Of a stretch of DNA of 44,300 bases, positions 14,908 through 23,396 are shown one piece after another. Within the stretch, counting starts at the first letter, position 1. Each line of letters opens with the position of its first letter. The notes below the pieces were generated by a model. The model saw only the letters and a program-made list of their open reading frames with translations, was not told where the DNA came from and made no database searches. The stretch is from the NCBI GenBank assembly GCA_903961015.1, contig CAJCCX010000230.1, positions 1-44,300 of the forward strand. Direction: 5' to 3'. The DNA comes from an uncultured bacterium (GTDB taxonomy: Bacteria > Planctomycetota > Phycisphaerae > Phycisphaerales > SM1A02). The position numbers were made by a program, and so were the translations under genes.

Positions 14908-17900
14908 TCAACCACCGCTTGGAACAACCGCAGCATTTGGTGCGATCGGAATTGTTTGCGCTGCCGAAGATTTTGGCGTTCGCTGAAGAAGATTCTCAAC
15001 CGCAGCGCGCAATTGGCGATCAGAATTTGCTGACTCATCTTGTGGAGTCTGCGTAACAAGAATGTCGGGGACCGCTCCATTCATTTCCATGTCCTTGCCA
15101 TCGAGTAAGTACCAACCGCGTGTGGGCATACGAACGGTCGTGCCATCAAGCAGTGACGCAGAACCCGTCGAAATCACGCCGCCATATGTGGGCATTCCCA
15201 CAAGCGTTCCGCGCTGAAGTGTCTTGAACGCATGCGCCACAATCTCCGCATTCGAAAAACTTTTTTCGTTGCAGAGCATATTGACAGGCCCAGTGAATCG
15301 CTGAATAAAGAGTCGATCCTGCGGATATCCATCAGTGTGCTTCGGATCTGCGCCGCGTGGAACTGTGTACGCATGAATCGGCGAACAAATCGATGCGAGC
15401 AGTCGATCCGCAGTCCATCCTCCGCCATTATTACGAACATCGATAAGCAAACCATCCTTGCCATCACACGCTGCATATAAATCGCGTTCGAATTCGTCCA
15501 GAGCTGGCTGAGCCATACCTTCAATATGGATGTAACCCAAACGACCACCCGACCATTCGTCCACCAATTTCGCGTTTCGCGTTTGCGTCGCTTGATATGC
15601 CAGTCTGCCGATCGCCGAGTCCGTCACAGGGATGATGGCGGTTTGAAGAGAAACATCACGACCATCTGCAAGAGTGCGATTGATCGAGAGTACAACTTCG
15701 CGACCGATGGTTCCCGCCATGCGAGAAGAAAGCGTGTCTCCAGGGCGAATCGGCTCGAAATCAATTCCGGTGATGATGTCACCAATCATCAGAGGCGTCT
15801 TTGCTGTCATCGCTGGAGCATCTGAAATCATTGCATCGACACGAAGACCGCCCGTTGCCGAAGAAACCATAACTCCAATTCGACCTTGTGGAAGGACCGT
15901 TCGACCACCCGATTGCGGCGAACGAATTCCAAGATGACTTGCATTGAGTTCTCCAAGCAAACGATTTGCAACATGATCGAATTCACTTGGCGTACGAGCA
16001 TGCGTGGCAAGTTCGGCATATCGCGCCGAGACTGCACCCCAGTCCAATCCCTTCATCGTCGGGTGATAAAAATTCTCGCCCATCAATCGCTGAGCTTCAG
16101 CAAATTTTTGTGAGACAAGTGCCGCTTGATCAATCACAATCGATGAATCAATGTCGACCGATGTTCCACCTGAACTGCTGCTGCCTTCAGCGGGAGTCGA
16201 GGGAGCAGGTCCACCAGATGTTGAAAGCAGTTGACCTTTTCCGCCAGAGAGAGTGATGAGTTTTTCGCCGGTGAGTGAAATGCCTTGGACACTTGTCCGT
16301 GAACCAAGTTTGCGTTGACCAGTGCCATCCCAGTTGATGACGAACAATCCGCCATCGAGCAATTCGCCACCGGTGAAATACATGCGGTCGCCAGCAGGAG
16401 AGATTTCGAGATTGCCTTCATTGCCAGGCATCGATGAGACGCGACGAACTCGGCGATATGCGTCGTCAAGAGAAAGTACAACTGGAACTTCTTTTTTCTC
16501 TGGCTTCTCAGATTTTTCTGGATTGTCAGACTTTTCTGCCTTATCGCTCTTCTCTGCAACTTCGGTTTTTTCTTCGTCAGGCTTGTCTGCCTTTTCGCTC
16601 GCATCAGTTTTCTCTGCGGTTTCTGTTTTGTCAGCTTTCACTTTCCCAAGAGGTTTGCGCTTCTTTGCGGCTTCGGCGGCATCCTTGAAATATTTATCAA
16701 GTTCGAACTTTGGAAGACCTTCGAGCGACTTGTCCAAGAAGACCATCCATACATCCACTTCTTCGTTTGTTCGCTCGGAAACGAAACTCAGAATGCGGCT
16801 GTCTGCGGACCAGCGCGGCGAACCATCATTATCAGGGTGGCGAGTGACATTGATCGGCGCAGTCGATCCATCAGCTGGTGCAATAAAAATATCGCTGTTG
16901 AAATCGCGGTCAGAATTGGTGAAAGAAAGCCATCGACTGTCGGGACTCCAACGCAAATCAATGTCTGGATCCCAGCCTTCGCGCACTGTTCGTACTTCAC
17001 GAGATGCGAGATCCATCATCATGATGTCACCTCGGCCTCGACGAAATGCGAGACTCTTGCCATCTGGAGAAGGACTTGATTGACGATCATTTGTTGCACC
17101 GCTGATGAGTGGCGCAACTTCGAATCGAACAGCTTCCGCCCAGCGCTCACTCTTAGGCTTGTCTTTTTCTTTGCCTTTTTCAGCTGGTTTTTTAGTCGGT
17201 TTTGTTGTTGCAGGCAAAGGTTCTGGATCGACTACGGGAATTGCCACAGGCGCTGGTGCAGTCGCGGGATCGACTGCGGGAGTTGCGACAGGCTCTGGCG
17301 TTGGCGCAGGATCGACTGCGGGAGTTGCCACAGGCGTTGGCGCTGGCGCAGGTTCAATTGGCTTGGGCTCTAAAACTTTCGCAGTTGCGGCAACATCCTC
17401 GCGCGTCGTTGCAACAGTCGCAGTCATTATGGTATCGCCACCATCAGCGTCACTTGTGAAATAGAGCGTCTGCCCATCTGGACTCCACGCGATTTCGTAT
17501 TCGCGCGCCATCGCATTGGTGACACGCCGAGCGGGATACTTTCCTTCAATCGGTTTGATCCATACATCACCGAATGCGACCAGTGCCGCACTCTTGCCAT
17601 CTGGATTCAGTGCAATTTCTGTCGCAGCGCTTGCAAGGGATTTGACTTCCTCGCTGTCGAACGTGTCATCTGGTGCTGTGAATTTCATCGCAATCGGGAC
17701 TGCGCCTGTCGTGTCTAGATCCAGTCGATACAGTTTGTCCCAGACTGTGAAAAAAGCGCGCCGCCCATCGCGGCTGACCGAAAGATCTTTTACATCTTGC
17801 CCTTCAAATCCAGTCAATCGACGCGCAGTTGCTTTGCCATTTGCATCCTGAACGAAGACATTGACTGTTGCGAGATCTCGATCAGAAAGAAAGAGAAAAC

Positions 17901-18597
17901 TGGAATCATTACGCCACTGCGCCCATCCATCGTTGCCTTGAAAGTCCGTCAGTTGCACGAACATTGCATCGCCTGTCGCTGATGTGTCATACATCCAGAC
18001 ATCACAATTATCACTGCCGCGATATCCACGACGAGTCCAATCACTGCCGCCGCGCTCAAAGAGAAAACGCTTGCCATCAGGTGATGGAACTGCGGCGCGG
18101 CCGAATGCTCCATGGCGACGTGTGGGCTCGCCACCAGTCAACGCAACGAAGTACGGACGAGGCGAACGAAAAAGGTCGTAATCGAGTGATGCGGAAAAAT
18201 CGAGCGCGGGTTCGCCTGTTGGAGTTGTTGAAAAACTTGAGATGCTCAAGATCTCGTCGGTGTTGGTCACTCTTCGCAGTGATCCACCCATCGGATCGAT
18301 TGTGTACAAGTTGCGCCCACCATCGCGCGTACTTTCGAAAGCGATCATGGATCCATCTGGACTCCACACACTTCGCGATTCATCAGCAGGATGACTGGTC
18401 AAGCGCGTCGCAGCGCCGCCATCGGCAGCGCCCTTCCATAAATCTCCGCGCCAAGTAAATGTCACAAAGTTTCCGTCGGGGCTCGCCGCCGGGAATCGGG
18501 GCAAATCAATTTCCGCTGCAGCGACGAATGGTGCGAATTGAAAGGTGACGAAAAGGCAGATCATCCGATACGCACAACAAGTGGGGCATTTCTTCAT
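14908..18597 (-). CDS. Exported Tricorn-like S41 protease with PDZ domain
   Basis: A 1229-residue Tricorn-type serine protease. Order: signal peptide (about 1-28), a first beta-propeller of PD40/WD40-like blades (SPDGNFVTFTWRGDLW, WSPDGSMIAFEST, WSPDGQTLYFTSDADGG), a low-complexity Pro/Ala/Val/Lys insert (about 397-475), a second propeller (SPSPDGKSLAFRRG, WSPDSRWLSFTNSD, WSADSRILSFVSER), a Lys/Glu-rich insert (about 655-705), a helical domain with Ser887-His888 (NASHLGI), a PDZ domain (about 905-1000) and the S41 core. Nucleophile Ser1115 in NEKSFSNAEI and Glu1171 in DGKDMEMNG match the Tricorn tetrad. It degrades peptides, here outside the cytoplasm, whereas archaeal Tricorn is cytosolic. 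TAAAGT lies 6 nt before its ATG. Confidence 0.94.
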   Translation of the reverse strand: MKKCPTCCAYRMICLFVTFQFAPFVAAAEIDLPRFPAASPDGNFVTFTWRGDLWKGAADGGAATRLTSHPADESRSVWSPDGSMIAFESTRDGGRNLYTIDPMGGSLRRVTNTDEILSISSFSTTPTGEPALDFSASLDYDLFRSPRPYFVALTGGEPTRRHGAFGRAAVPSPDGKRFLFERGGSDWTRRGYRGSDNCDVWMYDTSATGDAMFVQLTDFQGNDGWAQWRNDSSFLFLSDRDLATVNVFVQDANGKATARRLTGFEGQDVKDLSVSRDGRRAFFTVWDKLYRLDLDTTGAVPIAMKFTAPDDTFDSEEVKSLASAATEIALNPDGKSAALVAFGDVWIKPIEGKYPARRVTNAMAREYEIAWSPDGQTLYFTSDADGGDTIMTATVATTREDVAATAKVLEPKPIEPAPAPTPVATPAVDPAPTPEPVATPAVDPATAPAPVAIPVVDPEPLPATTKPTKKPAEKGKEKDKPKSERWAEAVRFEVAPLISGATNDRQSSPSPDGKSLAFRRGRGDIMMMDLASREVRTVREGWDPDIDLRWSPDSRWLSFTNSDRDFNSDIFIAPADGSTAPINVTRHPDNDGSPRWSADSRILSFVSERTNEEVDVWMVFLDKSLEGLPKFELDKYFKDAAEAAKKRKPLGKVKADKTETAEKTDASEKADKPDEEKTEVAEKSDKAEKSDNPEKSEKPEKKEVPVVLSLDDAYRRVRRVSSMPGNEGNLEISPAGDRMYFTGGELLDGGLFVINWDGTGQRKLGSRTSVQGISLTGEKLITLSGGKGQLLSTSGGPAPSTPAEGSSSSGGTSVDIDSSIVIDQAALVSQKFAEAQRLMGENFYHPTMKGLDWGAVSARYAELATHARTPSEFDHVANRLLGELNASHLGIRSPQSGGRTVLPQGRIGVMVSSATGGLRVDAMISDAPAMTAKTPLMIGDIITGIDFEPIRPGDTLSSRMAGTIGREVVLSINRTLADGRDVSLQTAIIPVTDSAIGRLAYQATQTRNAKLVDEWSGGRLGYIHIEGMAQPALDEFERDLYAACDGKDGLLIDVRNNGGGWTADRLLASICSPIHAYTVPRGADPKHTDGYPQDRLFIQRFTGPVNMLCNEKSFSNAEIVAHAFKTLQRGTLVGMPTYGGVISTGSASLLDGTTVRMPTRGWYLLDGKDMEMNGAVPDILVTQTPQDESANSDRQLRAAVENLLQRTPKSSAAQTIPIAPNAAVVPSGG
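17225..17350. repeat. Three 42-bp tandem repeats inside the Tricorn-like gene
   Basis: Three consecutive 42-bp units (17225, 17267, 17309) beginning GGATCGACT encode a 14-residue Pro/Ala/Val/Thr-rich repeat (APVATPAVDP-like) in the linker between the two propellers. Units 2 and 3 are the most similar. Confidence 0.85.
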
Positions 18598-18603
18598 GCC
18601 AAC

Positions 18604-18609
18604 ACTTTA
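18604..18609 (-). promoter_or_regulatory. TAAAGT -10-like hexamer, 6 nt before the Tricorn-like gene
   Basis: Minus-strand TAAAGT is followed by GTTGGC and the ATG at 18597, with no Shine-Dalgarno. Confidence 0.4.
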
Positions 18610-18627
18610 TCCCATCTTCAGCTCAAA

Positions 18628-19611
18628 TTATTCCTGCTGCGTGGATGTCGATACAACAGGCTGCGCGCCTCGCTCGCTGCAAAGCACAACGAGAAGATTG
18701 GCGATCATCGATGCTTTTTGCGCGCTGTTCAGTTCGACCGTCTTTTTTTCTTCCAATCTTGCGAGCGCTAATTCGACCATGCCGACTGCTCCGTCGACGA
18801 TGCGTTGGCGCGCTGCGACAACTGCGCCAGCTTGCTGTCGTTGAAGCATCGCTGCTGCGATTTCTGGCGCATACGCAAGGCTTGAAATGCGCGCCTCGAG
18901 AATTTCAATTCCCACTTTAGACAACCGCGCTGAAATTTCTGCTTGCAATTTTTCGCCGACGGAATCCGTGTTGCCACGAAGACTCATCGCGGAATCATCT
19001 GAACTGTCATAGTGATAATTGCTCGCAAGATTTCGTAGCGCAGCTTCGGACTGCGTCTCGACATATTGATCGAACGCTTCAACATTGAAGAGGGCTTCTG
19101 CTGTATCGATCACACGCCAAACAACAACTGCTGCGATCTCAATTGGGTTGCCATCAAGATCGTTGACTTTAATCGGATGCCCACGGCCGCGTTTCGCTGC
19201 TACGACAACTCGTCCCGATGTGGGATCCTTGACTTCGCTGCTCGACTGCGAACCCGTTTCGAATGTGCGAATGCGAAGCGACAGAAGCTTCTTGGAAGAA
19301 AATGGATTGACATAGTGAAATCCAATGGCGCGCACGCTGCCTCGGTATCGCCCAAAGAAAAGTACAACACGACTTTGATTTGGATTCACAACAAAAAAGC
19401 CAGCCCAATTAAAGAGCCATAGGAATCCAAGAAGCGCGCAGATCACGATGCCTGCAATCCCAATTGGAAGTCCAGATGGATCGTTGACCTTTGCACCCGC
19501 GACAGTGGAAATCGAAACACTCAAACAGAGGACGATTGCGGGCAGCGCAATCAATTGAAATGGCAGAACCAACCAGCCCGAATAAGGTGAAAGGGGAATT
19601 TCTTTAATCAT
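18628..19611 (-). CDS. SPFH/band 7 domain membrane protein
   Basis: A stomatin/prohibitin/flotillin-type scaffold protein of 327 residues. Two hydrophobic segments (about 13-38 and 50-73) anchor it, and the SPFH domain begins at FVVNPNQSRVVLFFGRYRGSV (about 74-94) and continues to the typical DLDGNPIEIAAVVVWRV and FVETQSEAALRN-like YVETQSEAALRNLASNYHYD. A helical C-terminal part (EISARLSKVGIEILEARISSLAYAPEIAAAML in pieces, about 222-255) is where such proteins oligomerise. It probably organises a membrane microdomain; some relatives are linked to proteases, and here a large exported protease is next downstream. Start ATG at 19611 has a Shine-Dalgarno (TTAGGAGA, 6 nt spacing) with TAAAGT at 19641-19646, giving a leader of about 23 nt. 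Confidence 0.92.
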   Translation of the reverse strand: MIKEIPLSPYSGWLVLPFQLIALPAIVLCLSVSISTVAGAKVNDPSGLPIGIAGIVICALLGFLWLFNWAGFFVVNPNQSRVVLFFGRYRGSVRAIGFHYVNPFSSKKLLSLRIRTFETGSQSSSEVKDPTSGRVVVAAKRGRGHPIKVNDLDGNPIEIAAVVVWRVIDTAEALFNVEAFDQYVETQSEAALRNLASNYHYDSSDDSAMSLRGNTDSVGEKLQAEISARLSKVGIEILEARISSLAYAPEIAAAMLQRQQAGAVVAARQRIVDGAVGMVELALARLEEKKTVELNSAQKASMIANLLVVLCSERGAQPVVSTSTQQE

Positions 19612-19650
19612 CTGTCTCTCCTAAATTAGTGCGATCAATCACTTTATGCC

Positions 19651-19661
19651 TATTCTATTCT
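19651..19661 (+). promoter_or_regulatory. Two overlapping TATTCT hexamers before the M42 peptidase gene
   Basis: TATTCT occurs at 19651-19656 and again at 19656-19661. The first ends 9 nt before the ATG at 19666. No Shine-Dalgarno is present. The opposite strand carries the SPFH promoter (19641-19646) in the same 54-bp gap. Confidence 0.45.
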
Positions 19662-19665
19662 AACT

Positions 19666-20751
19666 ATGCGATCTGAATCACTTTCGTTCCTTCACCGACT
19701 TCTCGACACGCCGAGTCCTTCGGGATTTGAAGCGCCAGGACAAAAACTCTGGCTGGAATATGTGAAGCCAAGCGCCGCACGAACATGGTCCGACTCGTAC
19801 GGAAACTGCTTTGCGGAAATCGTCCCTGCGGGAGCGAAGCGAATCGTCGCCGTGTGTGGTCATGCAGACGAAATCGGATTGATGGTCAACCATATAGATG
19901 CACAAGGATTTGTCTATTGCAAAGCCATCGGCGGCATCGATGCAGGATCAATAGTCGGAAAGCGCATTCAATTTTTATCAACTGTCGCAGGAGTCAAGAA
20001 TCCTGTCATTGGACTTGTGGGCGCAACGGCGATCCATTTGCAAGACAAAGAAGCTGGTGCGAAAGTTCGCAAATTGCACGAACTTTTCATCGATATTGGC
20101 GCGAAGGATCAAGCCTCGGCGATGGCACGACTCAATATCGGCGACGCTGGCGTCTTCTTAGATTCGAGCATGATGATGACCGAAGAACTGATCGTTGCAC
20201 GCGCGCTGGATAATCGAATCGGAACATTTGTCGCAGCAGAGACACTGCGCTTGATCCACGAACAGAAGGATCAACTGAAAGTTCGTGTCGTCGCGGTGAG
20301 CACTGTGCAAGAGGAAGTTGGATTGCACGGAGCATCGATGATCGCAGAGAGCGTTCGACCAGACATTGCGTTGGTGACTGATGTAGGACACGCAACTGAT
20401 AGCCCTGGAATTTCTCATGCGCAGCACGGACTCTTCAAGATGGGCGAAGGGCCGAAGATTGCACTCGGTGGCGCAATGCATCCTGCCGTCGTTCAAAGAT
20501 TGATGGCGGCGGCTGCTGCGAAATCAATCCCACTCCAACGTGCAGCGACGCCTGGCCGCAGCGGAACAGATACCGATGCGATCTTCACGCGCGCCGGTGG
20601 AATCCCAAGCGGTCTGCTCAGTTTGCCCATTCGATATATGCATACAACCGTTGAATTGGCGAATATCCGCGATTTACGGCAAATTTCAGAGGTTTTTGCT
20701 GCGATGATTCTCGGACTTGGCGCAGATGAAATAATGACTTCTTCGCTGTGA
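19666..20751 (+). CDS. M42-family metalloaminopeptidase
   Basis: A dinuclear-metal aminopeptidase of family M42 (PepA/FrvX/TET group, sometimes misnamed endoglucanase), cytoplasmic and likely a large oligomer that removes N-terminal residues from short peptides. The metal ligands and catalytic residues are all visible: His66 and Asp68 in VCGHADEIG, bridging Asp182 in ARALDNRIG, catalytic Glu216 and Glu217 in VQEEVGLHG, Asp239 in LVTDVGHATD and His326 in IRYMHTTVE. At 361 residues the length is typical. It opens a (+) cluster with a methyltransferase and dapL, but 34 bp and a further candidate promoter separate it from the next gene. Confidence 0.95.
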   Translation: MRSESLSFLHRLLDTPSPSGFEAPGQKLWLEYVKPSAARTWSDSYGNCFAEIVPAGAKRIVAVCGHADEIGLMVNHIDAQGFVYCKAIGGIDAGSIVGKRIQFLSTVAGVKNPVIGLVGATAIHLQDKEAGAKVRKLHELFIDIGAKDQASAMARLNIGDAGVFLDSSMMMTEELIVARALDNRIGTFVAAETLRLIHEQKDQLKVRVVAVSTVQEEVGLHGASMIAESVRPDIALVTDVGHATDSPGISHAQHGLFKMGEGPKIALGGAMHPAVVQRLMAAAAAKSIPLQRAATPGRSGTDTDAIFTRAGGIPSGLLSLPIRYMHTTVELANIRDLRQISEVFAAMILGLGADEIMTSSL

Positions 20752-20767
20752 TTCGTATCATGTCGGA

Positions 20768-20773
20768 TAGACT
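20768..20773 (+). promoter_or_regulatory. TAGACT -10-like hexamer, 12 nt before methyltransferase
   Basis: TAGACT ends 12 nt before the ATG at 20786 in the 34-bp gap after the peptidase gene; no Shine-Dalgarno is seen. Confidence 0.35.
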
Positions 20774-20785
20774 CGCTCCCCAATT

Positions 20786-21415
20786 ATGTTGAAGTTCGTC
20801 CATCAAGCCATTCGAGATATTCGCACAACAGGCTCTGTTTTTCCGAGTTCTCCCGCGCTTGCAAAGGCAATGACCAGATCATTGCGAAACCATCGGGGCG
20901 AGAAGAAGATTTTAGAAGTTGGACCAGGGACTGGTCCTTTCACATCGGCAATCCTTGATGCGCTACGCGGACACGATTCATTCGACATTGTCGAGGTGAA
21001 CGAGGTTTTCTGCGCCCATCTCGAACATCGACTCCTGAAGGATTATCGCGCGCACCACCCATCCATCCGCGTCAAGTTGCATGCGATGCCGATTGAGCAA
21101 GCGCCCCTTGAAGGCGGATATGACTTCGTGATCTGCGGATTGCCATTTAATAATTTTCCACTTGCGCTGACTCAGTCGATTTTCGATCAACTTCTCGCTT
21201 TGATGCGCGACGGCGGGGAGATGACATACTTCGAATACGCGGGCGTACGAACGATCAAGCGTCCGTTTATTGGCGCAAGTGGTCGCGATCACATTCGCCG
21301 TTTTGAAGCATTTCGACAATCAACCTCGAAAGCGCACATCGTGACGAAACGCTTGGTTGTCGCAAATTTTCCGCCTGCACACGCAATGCGAATCATCAAG
21401 CGGCAAGGGTCATAA
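20786..21415 (+). CDS. SAM-dependent methyltransferase (phospholipid N-methyltransferase-like)
   Basis: A class I SAM-dependent methyltransferase of 209 residues. Motif I ILEVGPGTGPFTSAI (about 42-56) binds SAM, the acidic end of strand 2 is DIVEVNEVF (about 67-75), and the substrate-side motif is FVICGLPFNNFP (about 113-124), which relates to the NPPY/NLPF motif of the KsgA fold. The N-terminal FVHQAIRDIRTTGSVFPSSP, with its TGSVFPSSP substrate-positioning segment, and the SGLPFNNF-type motif are characteristic of PmtA-like phosphatidylethanolamine N-methyltransferases. Membrane lipid methylation is therefore the best guess, with ornithine-lipid or rRNA substrates possible alternatives. It is followed 19 bp later by dapL. 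Confidence 0.82.
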   Translation: MLKFVHQAIRDIRTTGSVFPSSPALAKAMTRSLRNHRGEKKILEVGPGTGPFTSAILDALRGHDSFDIVEVNEVFCAHLEHRLLKDYRAHHPSIRVKLHAMPIEQAPLEGGYDFVICGLPFNNFPLALTQSIFDQLLALMRDGGEMTYFEYAGVRTIKRPFIGASGRDHIRRFEAFRQSTSKAHIVTKRLVVANFPPAHAMRIIKRQGS

Positions 21416-21434
21416 AAGAAAGATCTTTCGAACT

Positions 21435-22712
21435 ATGTTCCACATCAACGAAAACTATTTGAAGCTCTCTGCTGGATATCTCTTCCCAGAAATCGCGCGA
21501 CGCGTCGCTTCGTATGCGAAAGAGAATCCCACCGTCGCAGCGCGCATTATTCGCTGCGGCATCGGCGATGTGACGGAACCTCTGCCTCCTGCCGCCGCAC
21601 ACGCAATGCGCAAAGCAATAGATGATTTGACCAAGCACGAAACTTTTCGCGGTTATCCCCCGCCTTCTGGATATGACTTTGTTCGCGCAGCAATTGCGCA
21701 AGGCGATTTTCGTTCTCGTGGATGCGATATCGCAGACGATGAAATTTTTCTCAGTGATGGATCAAAGCCTGATGCAAGCGCGATCCTAGAAATCCTTGGC
21801 GTCGGCAATCGAGTTGCGATCACGGATCCTGTCTATCCCGTTTATGCAGATACGAATGTGATGCATGGAAATTCTGGCCCTGCACTTTCTGGCGGCGGAT
21901 ACGAAGGGTTTACATATTTGCCTTGCACCCCCGCGAATGATTTCTCGCCTGCGTTACCCAGTGTAAAAGTGGATGTCATCTATCTCTGCTCGCCCAACAA
22001 TCCAACAGGCGTGGTGCTTGATCGCGCCGCTCTCACTCGCTGGGTGAAATACGCCCGCGAAAACGGCGCGCTGATTTTGTTTGACGCCGCGTATGAGGCG
22101 TTCATTCGTGAAGATGGAATTCCCCATTCGATTTATGAAATTGATGGCGCCAAAGAATGCGCGATTGAGTTTCGATCCTTCTCGAAGGTTGGTGGATTCA
22201 CTGGCGTGCGCTGCGGATACACCGTGGTGCCCAAGACACTGCACGGAGCATCGAACGATGGGACTCGCGTTTCACTTCATGGACTTTGGATGCGACGGTG
22301 GGCAACATGTTCCAACGGAGTTTCTTGGCCTGTGCAGTGCGCAACGGCGGCGCTCTATTCACCTGAAGGTCGTCAACAAACTCGCGCGTTGACAGATTTT
22401 TATATTGCCAACGCGAAATTGCTTTCAGCAGCGTGTGAAGAACTTGGACTGAAGACATATGGCGCCGCAAATTCTCCGTATGTTTGGATGACATGCCCCA
22501 GCGGAATTGGATCATTTGGGTCACTTGGGTCACTTGGATCATGGGAAACATTTGATCTCTTGTTGCGCGAAGCGCAAGTTGTCACGACACCTGGCGCAGG
22601 ATTTGGAAAGTGCGGGGAAGGATTCATTCGAATCAGCGCCTTCAATTCGCGCGCAAATGTCGAAGAAGTTGCTCGCAGATTGTCGGTGCTTGCGCCAAGT
22701 GCGGCGCGGTAA
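21435..22712 (+). CDS. dapL: LL-diaminopimelate aminotransferase
   Basis: Converts tetrahydrodipicolinate and glutamate directly to LL-diaminopimelate, by-passing the succinylase/acetylase steps; the product feeds lysine and peptidoglycan. The N-terminus NENYLKLSAGYLFPEIARRV is diagnostic of DapL, as are IIRCGIGDVTEPLP, CSPNNPTG (185-192) and the Schiff-base Lys251 in FRSFSKVGGFTGVRCGY. I place the start at the ATG at 21435 (425 residues, the family length is about 410) because family proteins begin at this point; frame extensions upstream run into the methyltransferase gene. An unusual Gly-Ser-Phe/Leu/Trp stretch (359-370) is encoded by a 9-nt tandem repeat. Planctomycetes are among the groups that use DapL. 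Confidence 0.96.
   Translation: MFHINENYLKLSAGYLFPEIARRVASYAKENPTVAARIIRCGIGDVTEPLPPAAAHAMRKAIDDLTKHETFRGYPPPSGYDFVRAAIAQGDFRSRGCDIADDEIFLSDGSKPDASAILEILGVGNRVAITDPVYPVYADTNVMHGNSGPALSGGGYEGFTYLPCTPANDFSPALPSVKVDVIYLCSPNNPTGVVLDRAALTRWVKYARENGALILFDAAYEAFIREDGIPHSIYEIDGAKECAIEFRSFSKVGGFTGVRCGYTVVPKTLHGASNDGTRVSLHGLWMRRWATCSNGVSWPVQCATAALYSPEGRQQTRALTDFYIANAKLLSAACEELGLKTYGAANSPYVWMTCPSGIGSFGSLGSLGSWETFDLLLREAQVVTTPGAGFGKCGEGFIRISAFNSRANVEEVARRLSVLAPSAAR
22509..22544 (+). repeat. 9-nt tandem repeat inside dapL
   Basis: GGATCATTT, GGGTCACTT, GGGTCACTT, GGATCATGG: four 9-nt units coding for Gly-Ser-Phe, Gly-Ser-Leu twice and Gly-Ser-Trp. Two units are identical. It sits in the C-terminal domain, in front of the conserved SWE-type segment. 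Confidence 0.85.
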
Positions 22713-22730
22713 AGCCGAACTCGCAATCGC

Positions 22731-23366
22731 TCATAATCCCCAACCACGCTTTTTTGCCTCTGATTGCCGCGGTTGCTCGATCTTCTCGCCGCGATAATCC
22801 TGTCCCACAATAAACATCTCCACACTTTCGCGCCGTGAGGATTCTGGTTTCACTCCCTTCACTTCGCGAAACAATTTTTCGGTGCGGCGCAAGAGTTCGG
22901 GATAATCCGCACCTTCGTAGACTTTCATCACCACATGCCCGCCTTTCTTCAGCCAGACTGGCAAGCGATCAAGCAGTGTGTTGCAGAGAGCGACCGATCG
23001 AATGCTGTCACCAGATGAATCCCCCGATGTATCTGGACCAATGTCGCTGATGACAACATTGAACAACTCGCCGTCGAAAGAATCTGCATCAAGATTATTC
23101 AGATCTTCTTGCATCACGCGAACGTGACTCGGAAATCCCTTTGGATCTATTGCTTTCAAATCAAATGAGCAAACAAATCCAGTTGGGCCAACACGCGCTG
23201 CGGCAACTTGTGTCCACGATCCTGGTGCGGCGCCAACATCAAGCACACGATCGCCACGACGAAGAATTTTTCTGCGATCGTCGATCTGAATTAACTTGAA
23301 CGCACTACGAGCGCGATAGCCTTCTTCTTTGGCTCGTCGAAACCAGATGTCTTGGACTTCACGCAT
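22731..23366 (-). CDS. rlmE: 23S rRNA 2'-O-ribose methyltransferase RlmE (FtsJ)
   Basis: Methylates the 2'-OH of U2552 (E. coli numbering) in the A-loop of 23S rRNA in the late 50S particle. The RrmJ catalytic tetrad is present: Lys24 (RSAFKLIQI), Asp108 (VISDIGPDTSGD), Lys148 (VVMKVYEG) and Glu183 (SVEMFIVG). The SAM motif is VLDVGAAPGSWTQ (41-53). I use the ATG at 23366 (211 residues) because MREVQDIWFRRAKEEGY matches family N-termini and TACTCT lies 10 nt upstream (23377-23382). An in-frame TTG at 23396, immediately after the esterase stop, would add ten residues. Downstream of the esterase gene on the same strand and convergent with dapL. Confidence 0.95.
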   Translation of the reverse strand: MREVQDIWFRRAKEEGYRARSAFKLIQIDDRRKILRRGDRVLDVGAAPGSWTQVAAARVGPTGFVCSFDLKAIDPKGFPSHVRVMQEDLNNLDADSFDGELFNVVISDIGPDTSGDSSGDSIRSVALCNTLLDRLPVWLKKGGHVVMKVYEGADYPELLRRTEKLFREVKGVKPESSRRESVEMFIVGQDYRGEKIEQPRQSEAKKRGWGL

Positions 23367-23376
23367 ACGAACATTC

Positions 23377-23382
23377 AGAGTA
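23377..23382 (-). promoter_or_regulatory. TACTCT -10-like hexamer, 10 nt before rlmE ATG
   Basis: Minus-strand TACTCT precedes the ATG at 23366 by 10 nt. If the TTG at 23396 were the true start, this site would be inside the gene, so it favours the shorter protein. Confidence 0.4.
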
Positions 23383-23396
23383 GCGTCGAATCGCAA

